Assembly (NCBI RefSeq): GCF_014699075.1
Contig: NZ_JACXAB010000004.1
Span: forward strand, 372,001 to 436,000
Direction: 5' to 3'
Length of the DNA stretch: 64,000 bases
Source: Microvirga sp.
Lineage (GTDB): Bacteria; Pseudomonadota; Alphaproteobacteria; Rhizobiales; Beijerinckiaceae
Part shown: piece after piece, positions 63,714 through 64,000 of the stretch
Layout: each line of letters starts with the position of its first letter
Numbering within the stretch: position 1 is the stretch's first letter
Program-made: the position numbers and the translations under genes
Notes under the pieces: generated by a model
Told to the model about the DNA's origin: nothing
The model's input: only the letters and a program-made list of their open reading frames with translations
Databases searched by the model: none

Positions 63714-64000
63714 TCAGTGGAAGTAGCCCGGTCCGCGGATGTTGCGGTGGGTGATGGCAGGACGCTCGGGGGACGCAGGCTCAGGGCTCGCGCGGGCATC
63801 GAGCAGCGAGACGATGCCCTTGTAGGAGAAGGCCCTGTTCGCCAGGGCTTTGGCCGATGCCGCCTCGACCTGCTCCTTGGTCAGACCACGCATGTGGCGC
63901 AGCACGCCGATGCAGGTGCGGTAAGCCTGCTCGGGATGGCGGCGGGAGGCCAGGATGGCGCCGATCAGCATCTCGGTGTTGGGGCCGAACGAAGCGGCCC
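63714..64000 (-). CDS. istA: IS21-type transposase IstA, C-terminal part (runs off right edge)
   Basis: The open frame enters from the right edge with SFGPNTEMLIGAILASRRHP, then EQAYRTCIGVLRHMRGLTKE and NRAFSYKGIVSLLDAR, the typical C-terminus of IstA, where GPNT-LI-A-L-SR-HPEQ-YR-C-G-LR is conserved. The DDE catalytic core lies outside the window. Confidence 0.85.
   Translation of the reverse strand, partial: AASFGPNTEMLIGAILASRRHPEQAYRTCIGVLRHMRGLTKEQVEAASAKALANRAFSYKGIVSLLDARASPEPASPERPAITHRNIRGPGYFH

Overview
The window looks like the chromosome of a GC-rich alphaproteobacterium of the Hyphomicrobiales (Rhizobiales), most likely near Microvirga/Methylobacteriaceae. The genus is an inference. 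It rests on the recG-sdhE-mfd order, an IalB-family periplasmic protein, a small DUF1127-type protein, opgG-opgH, a BMP-type nucleoside ABC transporter, and intergenic palindromes of a kind common in this order. No rRNA, tRNA or CRISPR array was found.

Bases 1-42,070 are mostly ordinary chromosome. From the left: the 5' part of a type III polyketide synthase-like gene, a DMT exporter, purT facing a PGM1-like ATP-grasp ligase, a three-gene signalling operon (multi-PAS histidine kinase, single-domain response regulator, receiver-HWE kinase), a large secreted RTX protein, a small protein with an RNA polymerase alpha-CTD-like fold, a Na/Pi cotransporter with PhoU tail, a GcvA-like LysR regulator, and opgG-opgH for osmoregulated periplasmic glucans. 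Then come glmU and glmS (UDP-GlcNAc supply), recG-sdhE-mfd (DNA repair and SDH flavinylation), a YejA-like peptide-binding protein, ialB and hspQ with a shared terminator, an AEC transporter, a UbiH-type hydroxylase, a complete four-gene BMP-type nucleoside importer operon, pncA and rimO.

Bases 42,070-57,110 form an accessory surface-polysaccharide region. It opens with decayed genes (a GAF-domain remnant and a TPR plus outer-membrane barrel gene broken by two frameshifts and a stop). Next are a secreted beta-helix/RTX protein, an IS110/IS1111-type transposase remnant, and an exopolysaccharide cluster: Wza/ExoF-like export protein, Wzx-like flippase, a reverse-oriented secreted beta-propeller protein, polysaccharide deacetylase, GT4 glycosyltransferase, Wzy-like polymerase and Wzc-like tyrosine kinase. 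This cluster is visibly less GC-rich than the left part and has transposase debris at both ends, which suggests lateral acquisition. No priming glycosyltransferase is present in the window.

Bases 57,110-64,000 are a mobile-element graveyard: an IS701-like fragment, a large serine recombinase whose gene lies in three separated and partly inverted pieces, an intact IS110-family transposase, a second IS110-family transposase with two internal stops and its 3' end detached and inverted, an IS5-family transposase with three internal stops, and the end of an apparently intact IS21-type element (istB, partial istA) running off the right edge.
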